A stretch of DNA of 20,175 bases from CAYLYM01 sp964387645. GTDB lineage: Bacteria; Calditrichota; Calditrichia; RBG-13-44-9. The stretch is taken from contig CAYLYM010000070.1 of assembly GCA_964387645.1 (NCBI GenBank), positions 1 to 20,175 on the forward strand, written 5' to 3'. The notes beneath the pieces were generated by a model that did no database searches, was not told where the DNA came from, and worked only from the letters and a program-made list of their open reading frames with translations. The first letter of the stretch is position 1. The number at the start of each line of letters is the position of its first letter. Positions 9,533-17,373 of this stretch are shown in pieces. A program made the position numbers and the translations under genes.

Positions 9533-10738
9533 ATGAAGAAACATATACTATTTGTTGATGATGAACCGAATGTATTAAACGGGCTTCGCCGTTCATTACG
9601 GCCATTGCGTGAGAAATGGGAATGCGAATTTGCCAATGACGCAAAGAAAGCTTTGGAATATTTATCACAAAAAAAATTCGATGCTATTGTGTGTGATGTT
9701 CGCATGCCGGGCATGGATGGAGCACAACTGCTTCAGATCGTTAGTAAGAAACATCCAAATGTTATTCGTATCATTCTCACAGGCCATGCTGACGAAGAAT
9801 TGTTATTAAAATCGGTTATGCCAACACATCAATATTTATCCAAGCCTATTGATGTTGAACATCTCATATCTATTCTGGAAAGGACCTTTGCCCTGCGAAC
9901 TCTTCTCTCAAACGATCGAATCAAACAATTGGTATCTCGCATTGACACCCTGCCAAGCTTGCCCAAACTCTACATGGAATTGATGAAAGAAATTCAGTCC
10001 CCGGAGGCTTCCATTCAAAAAGTGGGCGAAATCATTTCACAAGATGTAGGGATGACCGCAAAAATCCTGAAGTTAGCCAATTCGGCTTATTTTGGTCTGC
10101 GTCGGCAACTGCAAAATCCTGCCGAAGCCGTTATGTTTTTGGGTTTAAATTTTATTCGCGCTCTGGTTCTTTCAACCGAATTTTTTTCCAAATATGACGC
10201 CTCGAAATTCCCACACTTTTCTTTAGAAGCGCTTTTTGAACATAGTGTCACCGTCGGATTTTTCGCAAAAACCATTTCAGAATCTCAGGGTGAGAAAAAA
10301 CGTTTGACGGGTGATTCCCTCATGGCCGGAATGTTACACGATATCGGCAAAATTATTTTAGCAGACAATCTCCACAATGAATATAATAATGTTATGACGC
10401 TGGTTAAAAAAGAGACGATGCCCCTCTGGAAAGCAGAAAAGGAAATCTTTGGTGCAAGCCATGCTGAAGTTGGTGCCTACTTATTAGGGTTATGGGGTTT
10501 ACCTGACACAATTGTAGAAGCAATTGCTTATCACCATACCCCAGGCGATTGCCAACATTTAGAGTTTAACACTTTAACTGCTATTCATGTTGCCAACGCT
10601 TTAGTGAACCGAATCAAAGGATCAAAAAATCCTGGTCAAAGTGAGGAGATTGATCTGCAATATTTACAAAAATTAAATGTTGATAAAAATCTTCAGGAAT
10701 GGGAGAAACTTTGTTTAGAAAAAGATCAAAGAGGTTAA
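9533..10738 (+). CDS. Response regulator with HDOD output domain
   Basis: The protein has 401 residues. Residues 1-120 form a receiver domain with phospho-Asp 55 (VCDVRMPGMDG), the LTG motif and Lys 104 (SKP). Residues about 130-340 form an HDOD domain, starting at the typical LPSLP segment and continuing through ISQDVGMTAKILKLANSA. It retains His 237, His 269-Asp 270 (MLHDIGK), His 310 and the pair His 334-His 335, so possible metal ligands are intact. HDOD domains are signalling-output or scaffold modules, and most have no proven enzymatic activity. I chose the ATG at 9533 because AAGGAAGA precedes it and the receiver starts there; an upstream ATG at 9434 lies inside the kinase gene and adds 33 residues of antisense-like sequence. 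It is followed after one base by the REC-HD gene, which indicates one operon. It is likely a phosphorylation target of the kinase just upstream. Confidence 0.92.
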   Translation: MKKHILFVDDEPNVLNGLRRSLRPLREKWECEFANDAKKALEYLSQKKFDAIVCDVRMPGMDGAQLLQIVSKKHPNVIRIILTGHADEELLLKSVMPTHQYLSKPIDVEHLISILERTFALRTLLSNDRIKQLVSRIDTLPSLPKLYMELMKEIQSPEASIQKVGEIISQDVGMTAKILKLANSAYFGLRRQLQNPAEAVMFLGLNFIRALVLSTEFFSKYDASKFPHFSLEALFEHSVTVGFFAKTISESQGEKKRLTGDSLMAGMLHDIGKIILADNLHNEYNNVMTLVKKETMPLWKAEKEIFGASHAEVGAYLLGLWGLPDTIVEAIAYHHTPGDCQHLEFNTLTAIHVANALVNRIKGSKNPGQSEEIDLQYLQKLNVDKNLQEWEKLCLEKDQRG

Positions 10739-10739
10739 A

Positions 10740-11897
10740 ATGATGAATGAAAAGATTTTATTCGTCGATGATGATTTGAATATTTTGCACAGTTTTAAGC
10801 GCAACTTGAGAAAACATTTTAATATTGCCACAGCTTCAGGAGGGGAAGAAGGGCTGGAAAAGTTAACTCAGGATGGCCCTTTTGCAGTAGTTGTTTCTGA
10901 TATGCGGATGCCTGGAATGAATGGTACTCAGTTTTTGAGTCAGGTTAGAGAAAAATACCCCAATATTGTGCGAATTTTATTAACTGGACAGGCGGATATG
11001 AAAGATGCTATCGAAGTCGTAAATCAGGGACAAATACACCAGTTTTTAACCAAACCCTGTCCTACCGAAACGCTCATTAAAGTTTTACAAAACGCCATCC
11101 GCCAATATCGATTAATTACAGCAGAAAAAGAACTACTGGAAAAAACCTTAAAAAGCATAATAAAAATATTAGTGGATATTTTAGCTATTGTTAACCCTGA
11201 AGCCTTTCAAAGAACCATAAGAATTCATAAATTATCTGAGAAATTAGCCAGAAGACTTAACTTCAAGCAAATATGGCAAGTCAGTGTTGCGGCATTACTT
11301 TCTCAAGTAGGCTGCGTTACAATTCCCGTTGAAATTTTAAGAAAAAAGAATCAAGGAAAAAAGTTAACTGAATTTGAAAATCAGATTTATCTTAAGCATA
11401 TACAGGCAGGACATTCTCTCATTAAGAATATTCCCCGATTAGAAAAAATAGCGGAAGCCATTGCTTATCAGGAAAAGCGTTATAATGGCGATGGTCCGCC
11501 ACCTGACAAAAGAAAAGGAGAAGCTATTCCTTTCCTCTCCCGCATTCTCAAAGTAGCCAGTGATTATGATGCGCTCATTGTAGCAGGAAATTCCCCTTTA
11601 GAAGCCCAACGAAAAATGCATGAGCGGCGTTATTGGTACGATCCTGAAGTTTTGTCGGCACTGGATGCTGAAATCTTACAGGCACAGGAAGGTTATATCA
11701 TTGTAGAAATTGAGGCAAAAGAAATAAAAACCGGAATGATATTAGCAGATGATGTAAAAACAAAATATGGAGCACTGCTTATCCCAAAAGGACATGAAAT
11801 ATCCGACATCCTCAGAATGCGGATACTTAATTTTGCTGAAACGGGGAACCTGCAGGAACCTATTCGAATCTTAAAATGGGTTCAAAAGGAAAATTAA
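10740..11897 (+). CDS. Response regulator with degenerate HD-GYP-like domain
   Basis: The protein has 385 residues. Residues 1-125 are a receiver (phospho-Asp 54 in VSDMRMPGMNG, Lys 105). Residues about 140-300 align by eye with HD-GYP phosphodiesterase domains, which hydrolyse cyclic di-GMP with bound metal. The hallmark residues are mostly replaced: the HD pair reads Ser188-Gln189 (LLSQVG for LLHDIG), the following Lys is Cys192, the HH pair is Tyr243-Gln244, and GYP reads GPPP (252-255). His163, His220 and Asp275 are still there. Residues about 320-385 match the small C-terminal domain often found in REC-HD proteins (GMILADDV, LLIPKG). It is therefore probably a non-catalytic cyclic-nucleotide binder or protein-interaction output. 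GAGG lies 5 nt before the ATG, and only one base separates it from the HDOD gene, so translation may be coupled. The loss of metal ligands is seen directly; the functional meaning is inferred. Confidence 0.88.
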   Translation: MMNEKILFVDDDLNILHSFKRNLRKHFNIATASGGEEGLEKLTQDGPFAVVVSDMRMPGMNGTQFLSQVREKYPNIVRILLTGQADMKDAIEVVNQGQIHQFLTKPCPTETLIKVLQNAIRQYRLITAEKELLEKTLKSIIKILVDILAIVNPEAFQRTIRIHKLSEKLARRLNFKQIWQVSVAALLSQVGCVTIPVEILRKKNQGKKLTEFENQIYLKHIQAGHSLIKNIPRLEKIAEAIAYQEKRYNGDGPPPDKRKGEAIPFLSRILKVASDYDALIVAGNSPLEAQRKMHERRYWYDPEVLSALDAEILQAQEGYIIVEIEAKEIKTGMILADDVKTKYGALLIPKGHEISDILRMRILNFAETGNLQEPIRILKWVQKEN

Positions 11898-12309
11898 AAA
11901 TTAACTGGAAATACTTTTTATTAGGAAGCTATTTTTGGTAAGATAATACTATAAAACAATGCTTTCGAAGCTTTCGAAAAGTTTATGATTAATAAGACTG
12001 ATTTGCCGCTTTTATTACTCCTGTAACATACTGAACGTTGCAGTTCCAGCTACCATTCCCCTACCTCAGGTTTTTATTAATTATCTGTTCTTCATCACTA
12101 TTCCCCATACATGAAATCAAATCAGGCGTTAACCGCTCGCTTTTCTTGTAATATCCCCAGGAAAAATCATATTTTCAATTCAGGTGATAGTCCATAGTGA
12201 TTTCATTACAGTTGTAATTCATATCCAATTGATAACATGACATGGTGATATTTTACCAATTTTTTTTCTCCATTATAATCTTAAATTTTTTGTTAAAAAT
12301 TTCCTTTGT
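11898..12309. other. Convergent intergenic region, no confident gene
   Basis: This 412-base stretch lies between the converging REC-HD and GH13 genes. It contains a direct repeat of GCTTTCGAA (11961-11969 and 11970-11978) and an all-A/T hairpin near the GH13 stop. On the minus strand, 12243 to 11989 reads as a sequence of plausible amino acid composition but with two internal stops, so it is at best a decayed small ORF. I see no tRNA or other RNA gene. Confidence 0.5.
12283..12302 (-). terminator. Possible weak terminator after the GH13 gene
   Basis: AAATTTTT (12283-12290) and AAAAATTT (12295-12302) are perfect complements around a 4-nt loop, starting 8 nt beyond the GH13 stop on the minus strand. 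The stem contains only A and T, so it is weak. Its position between two converging genes is the main reason to suggest a terminator. Confidence 0.25.
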
Positions 12310-13707
12310 TCATTTTTTTGCTACATAAACCAGGGTAGTAAAAGGAGCAATTTCATTAAAAACAATTTCGGAAAGATTGATTTGCTTATTTTTGTTGCGG
12401 TAACTTCTAAATTGCAAATTAACAAGTCTCCTCCTTATACTATCTGACATATTCACAATCACTTTTCGGGCGGTTTTATTTCTCAAATTACAAACAATCA
12501 GACTCGCTGTTTCCTGATCCTCTCTTAAAAAAGCACCTACCGATCCACTGAATGAAGCAACTTGAAGTGGAATAAATTTTCCATTGGTGAAGCAAGAATA
12601 ATTCTTTCTTAAAATGATTAGTGATTTATACAGATTTCTTAGTGTTGTATCTGCGTCATTCCAATGGATTTCGGATTTTTCGAATAAAGATGGCTTTTCC
12701 ATTTCACCAATTTCCTGCCCGGCATATATCAGTGGTATCCCGGGAAGTGTAAATAGTAAGGTTGCGTAAGCTTCAATAGCTTCAGGTCCGAAAACAGCCA
12801 TGCTACGTTCTTCATCATGATTTTCCAGGAAACGCATTGGTAACGCGTTTCTCGGATATCGTCTATCTTTTTTGGCGATCAAATCGATAATAGCCACTGT
12901 ACGTTTTTTTCCCTTACGGATATCTTTGAGTAAATGGTACTCTGTCCAACCATAATCAGAATTAAATCCCGCCAATAGAATTCTTGGGTCTTCCCATTCT
13001 GCAAGTAGAAAAAGGTCAGGCTTTACTTTCCTTAATTGGGGAATGGCCGTCTCCCAAAAATCATAGGGCACCATTCCAGCCACATCACATCGAAAACCGT
13101 CAATATCGAACTCATTAATCCAGTATAGCATGGTTTCTATCATATACTGGCGCAATTCGGCATTTTCGTAGTCAAAATCTGTAACATCGCTCCAATCCTC
13201 AATTTCCCTTGTAAATTGTCCTGTTTCATCCTGCATAAACCAATCGGAATGCTCTTTCATCAAGACATTATCATTGGAACCGTGATTGGGAACGAATCCA
13301 ATAATAACTTTAAGCCCCCGGTCATGGATGGCGCGAACTAACGAACGAAAGTCATCTTCTGTGCCATAATCCGGATTAATTTTTCTAAAATCATAAACAG
13401 AATAGGGACTGCCCAGGGTTCCTTTACGTCCCTTTTTACCAATGGGATGAATGGGCATTAACCAAAGAATATCTACTCCCAATGACTGAATATCATCTAA
13501 TTTTGCTTCAAGAGCTTTAAAAGTACCTTCATTAGTAAAAACTCTGGGAAATACTTGATAAAGTACACCCTGTTTTACCCATGCCGGTGGTTCAATTAAC
13601 ACTTGATTACTAAAATCCTGTAATTCTTTACCCGTACCATGCTTCTTTTCACAATACAAAACAACCAACAAAAAACTTATCATAATAATTAATCCTTTAC
13701 CGTTCAC
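12310..13707 (-). CDS. GH13 alpha-amylase-family glycosidase, exported
   Basis: The 465-residue protein should act on alpha-glucans or related oligosaccharides at the cell surface or in the periplasm. A short basic start and a hydrophobic stretch (5-18) end at Cys19. This resembles a lipoprotein signal, but Tyr before the Cys is atypical. The (beta/alpha)8 barrel starts near 45 (GVLYQVFPRVF). Region II GFRCD gives nucleophile Asp208, region III LLAEWE gives acid/base Glu237, and region IV FLENHD gives Asp298. Region I reads GFVPNH (137-142), with Gly where the family has Asp. A C-terminal beta domain follows (about 385-465). The start is a GTG at 13707 with AAGGGAG upstream; an ATG eight codons later, also with a fair ribosome site, is possible. 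No other sugar genes adjoin it, so the exact substrate is open. It converges with the signalling operon and lies downstream of ccmF in the same orientation, 203 nt away. Confidence 0.88.
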   Translation of the reverse strand: MNGKGLIIMISFLLVVLYCEKKHGTGKELQDFSNQVLIEPPAWVKQGVLYQVFPRVFTNEGTFKALEAKLDDIQSLGVDILWLMPIHPIGKKGRKGTLGSPYSVYDFRKINPDYGTEDDFRSLVRAIHDRGLKVIIGFVPNHGSNDNVLMKEHSDWFMQDETGQFTREIEDWSDVTDFDYENAELRQYMIETMLYWINEFDIDGFRCDVAGMVPYDFWETAIPQLRKVKPDLFLLAEWEDPRILLAGFNSDYGWTEYHLLKDIRKGKKRTVAIIDLIAKKDRRYPRNALPMRFLENHDEERSMAVFGPEAIEAYATLLFTLPGIPLIYAGQEIGEMEKPSLFEKSEIHWNDADTTLRNLYKSLIILRKNYSCFTNGKFIPLQVASFSGSVGAFLREDQETASLIVCNLRNKTARKVIVNMSDSIRRRLVNLQFRSYRNKNKQINLSEIVFNEIAPFTTLVYVAKK

Positions 13708-13741
13708 CGCAAAAAACTCCCTTTAAATTAGACAATCCATC

Positions 13742-13780
13742 AAATTTCTCTTTATCCTTTTCGTAATCTCCGTGGTTTAA
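13742..13780. repeat. Degenerate CACGGAG-type dispersed repeat remnant
   Basis: On the minus strand this reads as TTAAACCACGGAGATTACGA, followed by an AAGGATAAAGAG stretch. It resembles the short CCACGGAG/ACACGGAG-rich repeats scattered between genes of many environmental bacteria. Only one degenerate copy is clear here, in the leader of the GH13 gene. The assignment rests on visual resemblance alone. Confidence 0.25.
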
Positions 13781-13877
13781 TTTCCTTTTTTAAAAAACTC
13801 CAAATACAGACTCTTTATAAGTTAAAAAAAAGAAAACTGCGAAAAACAATTCCAATATTTAATTTTAGGATTTAATA

Positions 13878-13912
13878 AAAATGAGATCTATAATTAAATA
13901 TACACTCATTTT
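13878..13912 (-). terminator. Candidate terminator at the end of the ccm operon
   Basis: Read on the minus strand, AAAATGAG (13912-13905) pairs perfectly with CTCATTTT (13885-13878) across a 19-nt AT-rich loop, and T-rich sequence follows. The left arm overlaps the last bases of the ccmF stop codon. The stem is short and AT-rich with a long loop, so efficiency may be low, but its position at the end of the operon and before the GH13 leader fits a terminator. Confidence 0.35.
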
Positions 13913-16133
13913 ATGCCAATTTATCTTTGATTCGGTCAACAAATGCCAGTGTTAAACCCAAAATCATTATAATAGTCCCAAGCCAGAGTATGCTTATTAA
14001 GGGTTTTTCGCTAACTTCTATAGCAAGAATATCCTGTGGAGCTGTCTTATCTGTAGTAGAGGAGAATACCGAAAGAACAACTGATCCGGAATTAGCATCG
14101 AGCTTCTCTAATCGGATTTTATAATCTGTTTCTGGAATTTCAATTTCATCAGCCCGTATTTTGCCATTTTCCACCCATATAGCTGGCTGAACAGAAAATT
14201 CCTTTTGATAATTGTTTTGCTTATATTTCACAGTCAAATCCGCTTTAACTGTCATATTTGAAGATTGGAAGTGGTTACCAACAATAAATCGATTAAAAAT
14301 TATATCGAGATCACCTACTTTACTCGAACTTTGTTTGGTCAAAGTAACTTTTTTACTATTTGAATACTGGGCAGGCATAAAAGAGATGGGGGAAATATAC
14401 ACATCTTTATCTAAAGCTACTTTAACATAAGGCGAAATCATATAACTTTTTGTATATTCGCTATAATAGAATTGTGGGTTAGCTTCGTAAATCTTTCCAT
14501 CTTTTCGCACAACCAACTTCACGCGGTCCTTACCATCAGGAGAATTAACAAATCGGACAAACTGAATATCATATCCAAAATCAGTTTTTACAAACTGCCC
14601 CTGAGGAAGTGTAACTTTTTCGCTACGATCATACAGAGAAGATATAATAATTCCAATTACCATGAAAGCCACGCCAATATGAGTCAAATAACCACCTGCT
14701 TTCGCAGGAACTTTTTTAACAAATCGGTAGGCCACGTGTCCGTTGAGTAATACTGTAAAAATCGAAAGGAATACCAGAATAATAGACAATGGTTGATTTA
14801 ATCCTAAAAGAATGGAGAAAATTGTTACAAAAACAGAGACAACAGTGCTTAATAAAAGAGTTTTTACATTTCTCAATTCCGAAACCTTCCATGCCAGCAG
14901 AGGCGCAATGGCCATGGAAATTAACATAAACATAGCAATAGGGATAGTAATTGTATTGTAAAAATCAACAGAAACATTAGATGGTTGTCCAAACAACCCC
15001 GTGTAGATAGGCGCCGATGTACCAATAAAAACAAAAATACCAGTAAATAAAAGCGTTAAAAGCCCTATTAAGATAAAAGTTTCCCTGCTAAAGAGCCCTT
15101 CGGAAAAACGATAGCTTTCTACTCCGCGGATAGCTTTGAAGTACTGATGAAGAAAAAGTCCCGCAAAAAATGAGACAAATGTAATCAGATACAGGTTTAT
15201 GTCGGATTCTGCAAAAGAGTGTACAGAAAAATCCGCCAAAACTCCTGAACGGGTGAGAAAAGATCCCCAAAGTACAGAGATGAAAGATAATCCCGCAAGA
15301 AATAGATTCGTTTTCACCAATCCTTTCTGACGTATTTGAATGATGATGCCATGTAATAAAGCAACAGTTAGAACCCAGGGAACAAGGGAAGCATTTTCCA
15401 CAGGATCCCAGGCCCAATATCCTCCCCAGCCCAGCGTAACATAAGACCAGTACCCACCTAAAATAATCCCAGCACCTAGCGTTAAAGCAGAAAAAATAAC
15501 CCATGGTCGAGCGTATTTAACCCACTGGTGAAGATCTTTTTTTACCATAGCATTCAAGGCAAAAGCAAATGTAACAACAGTTGAACTATAGCCAACAAAT
15601 ATCACTGGCGGATGAATGATCATCCAGGGATTCTGCAACAAAGGATTTAAACCGGCACCATCAATTGGCATAAATCCTTCAGGAACATCTGGATGAATAT
15701 GCCAGATCATAGCAAACGGACTTTTTTCCAGAAGAATTAGCAAAATAAAAGATTGAACCAACATTAAAAAGAACATCACCATTGGTTCTTTACGAGAAAC
15801 TAAACGGATCAAAACGATACCATAAATAATCCCGAAGAACAACCAGAGTAAAAATGTCCCTTCCTGTCCCGCCCAAAAGGATGAAATTAGGTAATTAAGG
15901 GATAATTTTCTGGAAGTGTAACTATAAACATAATTTAATCGAAAATTGTGGGACAGTATTTGTACATAAAGTAGGAAAACAGAAAAAACTACCGCAATTC
16001 CTTGAATGAAAAAAGTTCTGTTTCCTAAATTCAGATACCGTTCATTTCGATCTTTATAATAAAGCCAAAAAGCTGCCGCAGAAACTGTAGCAGCTACAAA
16101 GGCAATTGATATAGCCAATATTCCACTGATCAT
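13911..16133 (-). CDS. ccmF: Cytochrome c haem lyase subunit CcmF
   Basis: CcmF is a polytopic inner-membrane protein that transfers haem from holo-CcmE to apocytochrome c. The 740 residues contain about 14-15 hydrophobic segments and a WWD domain (236-250, WGGYWAWDPVENASL). The four functional histidines are recognisable: His174 (MIIHPPV), His261 (ALLHG), His305 (FSVHSF) and His485 (YLTHIGV), at spacings close to E. coli CcmF. It is longer than the usual 630-660 residues, mostly through an enlarged periplasmic loop of about 210 residues (503-712) before the last membrane helix. The gene starts three bases after the ccmE stop with AAGGAAC as ribosome site, so it is the last gene of the operon. 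In System I it normally works with CcmH, which is absent from this cluster. Confidence 0.96.
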   Translation of the reverse strand: MISGILAISIAFVAATVSAAAFWLYYKDRNERYLNLGNRTFFIQGIAVVFSVFLLYVQILSHNFRLNYVYSYTSRKLSLNYLISSFWAGQEGTFLLWLFFGIIYGIVLIRLVSRKEPMVMFFLMLVQSFILLILLEKSPFAMIWHIHPDVPEGFMPIDGAGLNPLLQNPWMIIHPPVIFVGYSSTVVTFAFALNAMVKKDLHQWVKYARPWVIFSALTLGAGIILGGYWSYVTLGWGGYWAWDPVENASLVPWVLTVALLHGIIIQIRQKGLVKTNLFLAGLSFISVLWGSFLTRSGVLADFSVHSFAESDINLYLITFVSFFAGLFLHQYFKAIRGVESYRFSEGLFSRETFILIGLLTLLFTGIFVFIGTSAPIYTGLFGQPSNVSVDFYNTITIPIAMFMLISMAIAPLLAWKVSELRNVKTLLLSTVVSVFVTIFSILLGLNQPLSIILVFLSIFTVLLNGHVAYRFVKKVPAKAGGYLTHIGVAFMVIGIIISSLYDRSEKVTLPQGQFVKTDFGYDIQFVRFVNSPDGKDRVKLVVRKDGKIYEANPQFYYSEYTKSYMISPYVKVALDKDVYISPISFMPAQYSNSKKVTLTKQSSSKVGDLDIIFNRFIVGNHFQSSNMTVKADLTVKYKQNNYQKEFSVQPAIWVENGKIRADEIEIPETDYKIRLEKLDANSGSVVLSVFSSTTDKTAPQDILAIEVSEKPLISILWLGTIIMILGLTLAFVDRIKDKLA

Positions 16134-16136
16134 ATT

Positions 16137-16517
16137 TCAAGTTCCTTTAGCTTGATACTTGGAAGGACATTTAACCAAAAGTTGCTTAGCTTCGAAGTGG
16201 TCTTGATCAAACCTCCCGATAACCACGATTTCATCAGTCTGTTCTAAATTTGCAGGTTTAACTCCATTATAAACCACAAGAAATTCTTCCCCTTTTTCGT
16301 CTTGCATTCGGAAAGTGAATATTTTTTTGTCAACATCGAAATGTTCACTTCCTACCACTCTTTTGCCCTTAATTTGTACTATGGTATTACTTTTTTTTGC
16401 TTCAGTGACTGATACATATGGGGTGAGCGAAGTGCTTAATTTTAATGCCGCAAACACGATAAAAATAATTATTACCAGGACACCTACTATATATTTAGGC
16501 TTCATTCTATTACCCAT
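16137..16517 (-). CDS. ccmE: Haem chaperone CcmE, CXXXY variant
   Basis: CcmE is a membrane-anchored periplasmic haem chaperone that binds haem covalently after delivery by CcmABCD and hands it to CcmF. The 126 residues comprise an N-terminal anchor helix (about 9-27) and a small OB-fold beta barrel (35-115; motifs VQIKGKRVVGS and VVYNGVKP). The tail carries CPSKY (Cys117, Tyr121). In the classical protein this motif is HXXXY with His bound to haem; here Cys takes the His position, the hallmark of the variant found in archaea and some anaerobic bacteria. It lies between ccmD and ccmF. The start is uncertain: the ATG at 16517, or the ATG four codons later (16505), which gives the family-like start MKPKYIVG; neither has a clear ribosome site. 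Confidence 0.94.
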   Translation of the reverse strand: MGNRMKPKYIVGVLVIIIFIVFAALKLSTSLTPYVSVTEAKKSNTIVQIKGKRVVGSEHFDVDKKIFTFRMQDEKGEEFLVVYNGVKPANLEQTDEIVVIGRFDQDHFEAKQLLVKCPSKYQAKGT

Positions 16518-16555
16518 TTTTAATATAAATAAAATTTTGATTCTTTTTAATTTAT

Positions 16556-16687
16556 TTAATCTTTTAAATTTTCTCGTAATTGAACTATTTTTTTTAACTC
16601 CCGGACTCTTCGGTCAATGGAAAATAAGTAGAGTGCAATAATGAGCCATACAACAATGAAAATAACCAATAATATAGTTGAACTCAT
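16556..16687 (-). CDS. ccmD: CcmD-like small membrane protein
   Basis: This is a 43-codon gene read directly from the minus strand. It encodes one hydrophobic helix (about 4-22, ending IIALYLFS) followed by a basic, helical cytoplasmic tail (DRRVRELKK...). This is the layout of CcmD, which stabilises the CcmA2BC complex and helps release holo-CcmE. Its ATG overlaps the ccmC stop codon as ATGA, and AGGAGAG in the end of ccmC serves as ribosome site, so the two are translationally coupled. The stop is TAA at 16558-16556, 38 bases before ccmE. Position between ccmC and ccmE is exactly where ccmD is expected. The sequence is short, so the name rests mainly on topology and context. Confidence 0.85.
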   Translation of the reverse strand: MSSTILLVIFIVVWLIIALYLFSIDRRVRELKKIVQLRENLKD

Positions 16688-17373
16688 TTTTTCTCTCCTA
16701 AAATTGAAATTTTCTTACGAACTTTTTCTACTTCAATTTTCAGCTTTAAAATCCATATAAAAATCATAGAAAATGCAAAAATGGAAGCAAAAAAAACCAT
16801 GCGAATCGAAGGCGTCATTTTTTTAGAGGGATTGGTTTCGAAAACTGGATTTTCTGGATGTAAGGTTTCAATAACTCGGGGAACGACAAAGATCAAGAAT
16901 GGAACAGTTACAAAAGCCAAAATAGAATAGACTGCCGATAACTGAGCTTTTCGTTCGTCTTGTTCTACAGCCGATCGCAATGAAAAATAGGCCGCATAAA
17001 TGAGAAGCAAAATAAGAATAGATGTTTCGCGAGGATCCCAATTCCAGAATGCTCCCCACTCAACTTTAGCCCAAATAGAACCAGTTATTGTTGCTGCAAT
17101 GGAAAAAATAAAACCCAATTGTGCTGAAGATGCAGCAATTATATCATGATTTATCCGCTTATTTTTCAGATAAAGAATACTATATATTGCCGAAATCAGA
17201 AAAGCCAGCACAGCAATCCAGGCCATGGGAACATGATAAAAAATAATTCGTGAAGTACTGACGAATCCACTGGCCTCAGGAGCAATAAACAAAGAAGCAT
17301 AAATCACAAAAGCCATAAATATGACCGATAATATTTTCAAAACAAAAAAAAACTTTTCACGCTGTGTATTCAT
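16684..17373 (-). CDS. ccmC: Haem handling protein CcmC
   Basis: CcmC is an inner-membrane protein that presents haem to CcmE. The 229 residues form about six membrane helices with the periplasmic WWD motif at 106-117 (WGAFWNWDPRET). The two axial haem ligands are visible: His47 in FYHVPMAW and His172 in ETLHPENPV. The length is normal for the family. The ATG overlaps the ccmB stop by one base (TAATG), and a strong GGAGGG ribosome site (17378-17383) lies inside the end of ccmB. Its own stop overlaps ccmD. Apart from a short basic C-terminal tail, nothing is unusual. Confidence 0.96.
   Translation of the reverse strand: MNTQREKFFFVLKILSVIFMAFVIYASLFIAPEASGFVSTSRIIFYHVPMAWIAVLAFLISAIYSILYLKNKRINHDIIAASSAQLGFIFSIAATITGSIWAKVEWGAFWNWDPRETSILILLLIYAAYFSLRSAVEQDERKAQLSAVYSILAFVTVPFLIFVVPRVIETLHPENPVFETNPSKKMTPSIRMVFFASIFAFSMIFIWILKLKIEVEKVRKKISILGEKK

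Noticed and set aside
11989..12243. Minus-strand frame with protein-like composition between the REC-HD and GH13 genes
   Set aside because: It has two internal stops and no recognisable family; fewer stops than average, but not enough to call a pseudogene.
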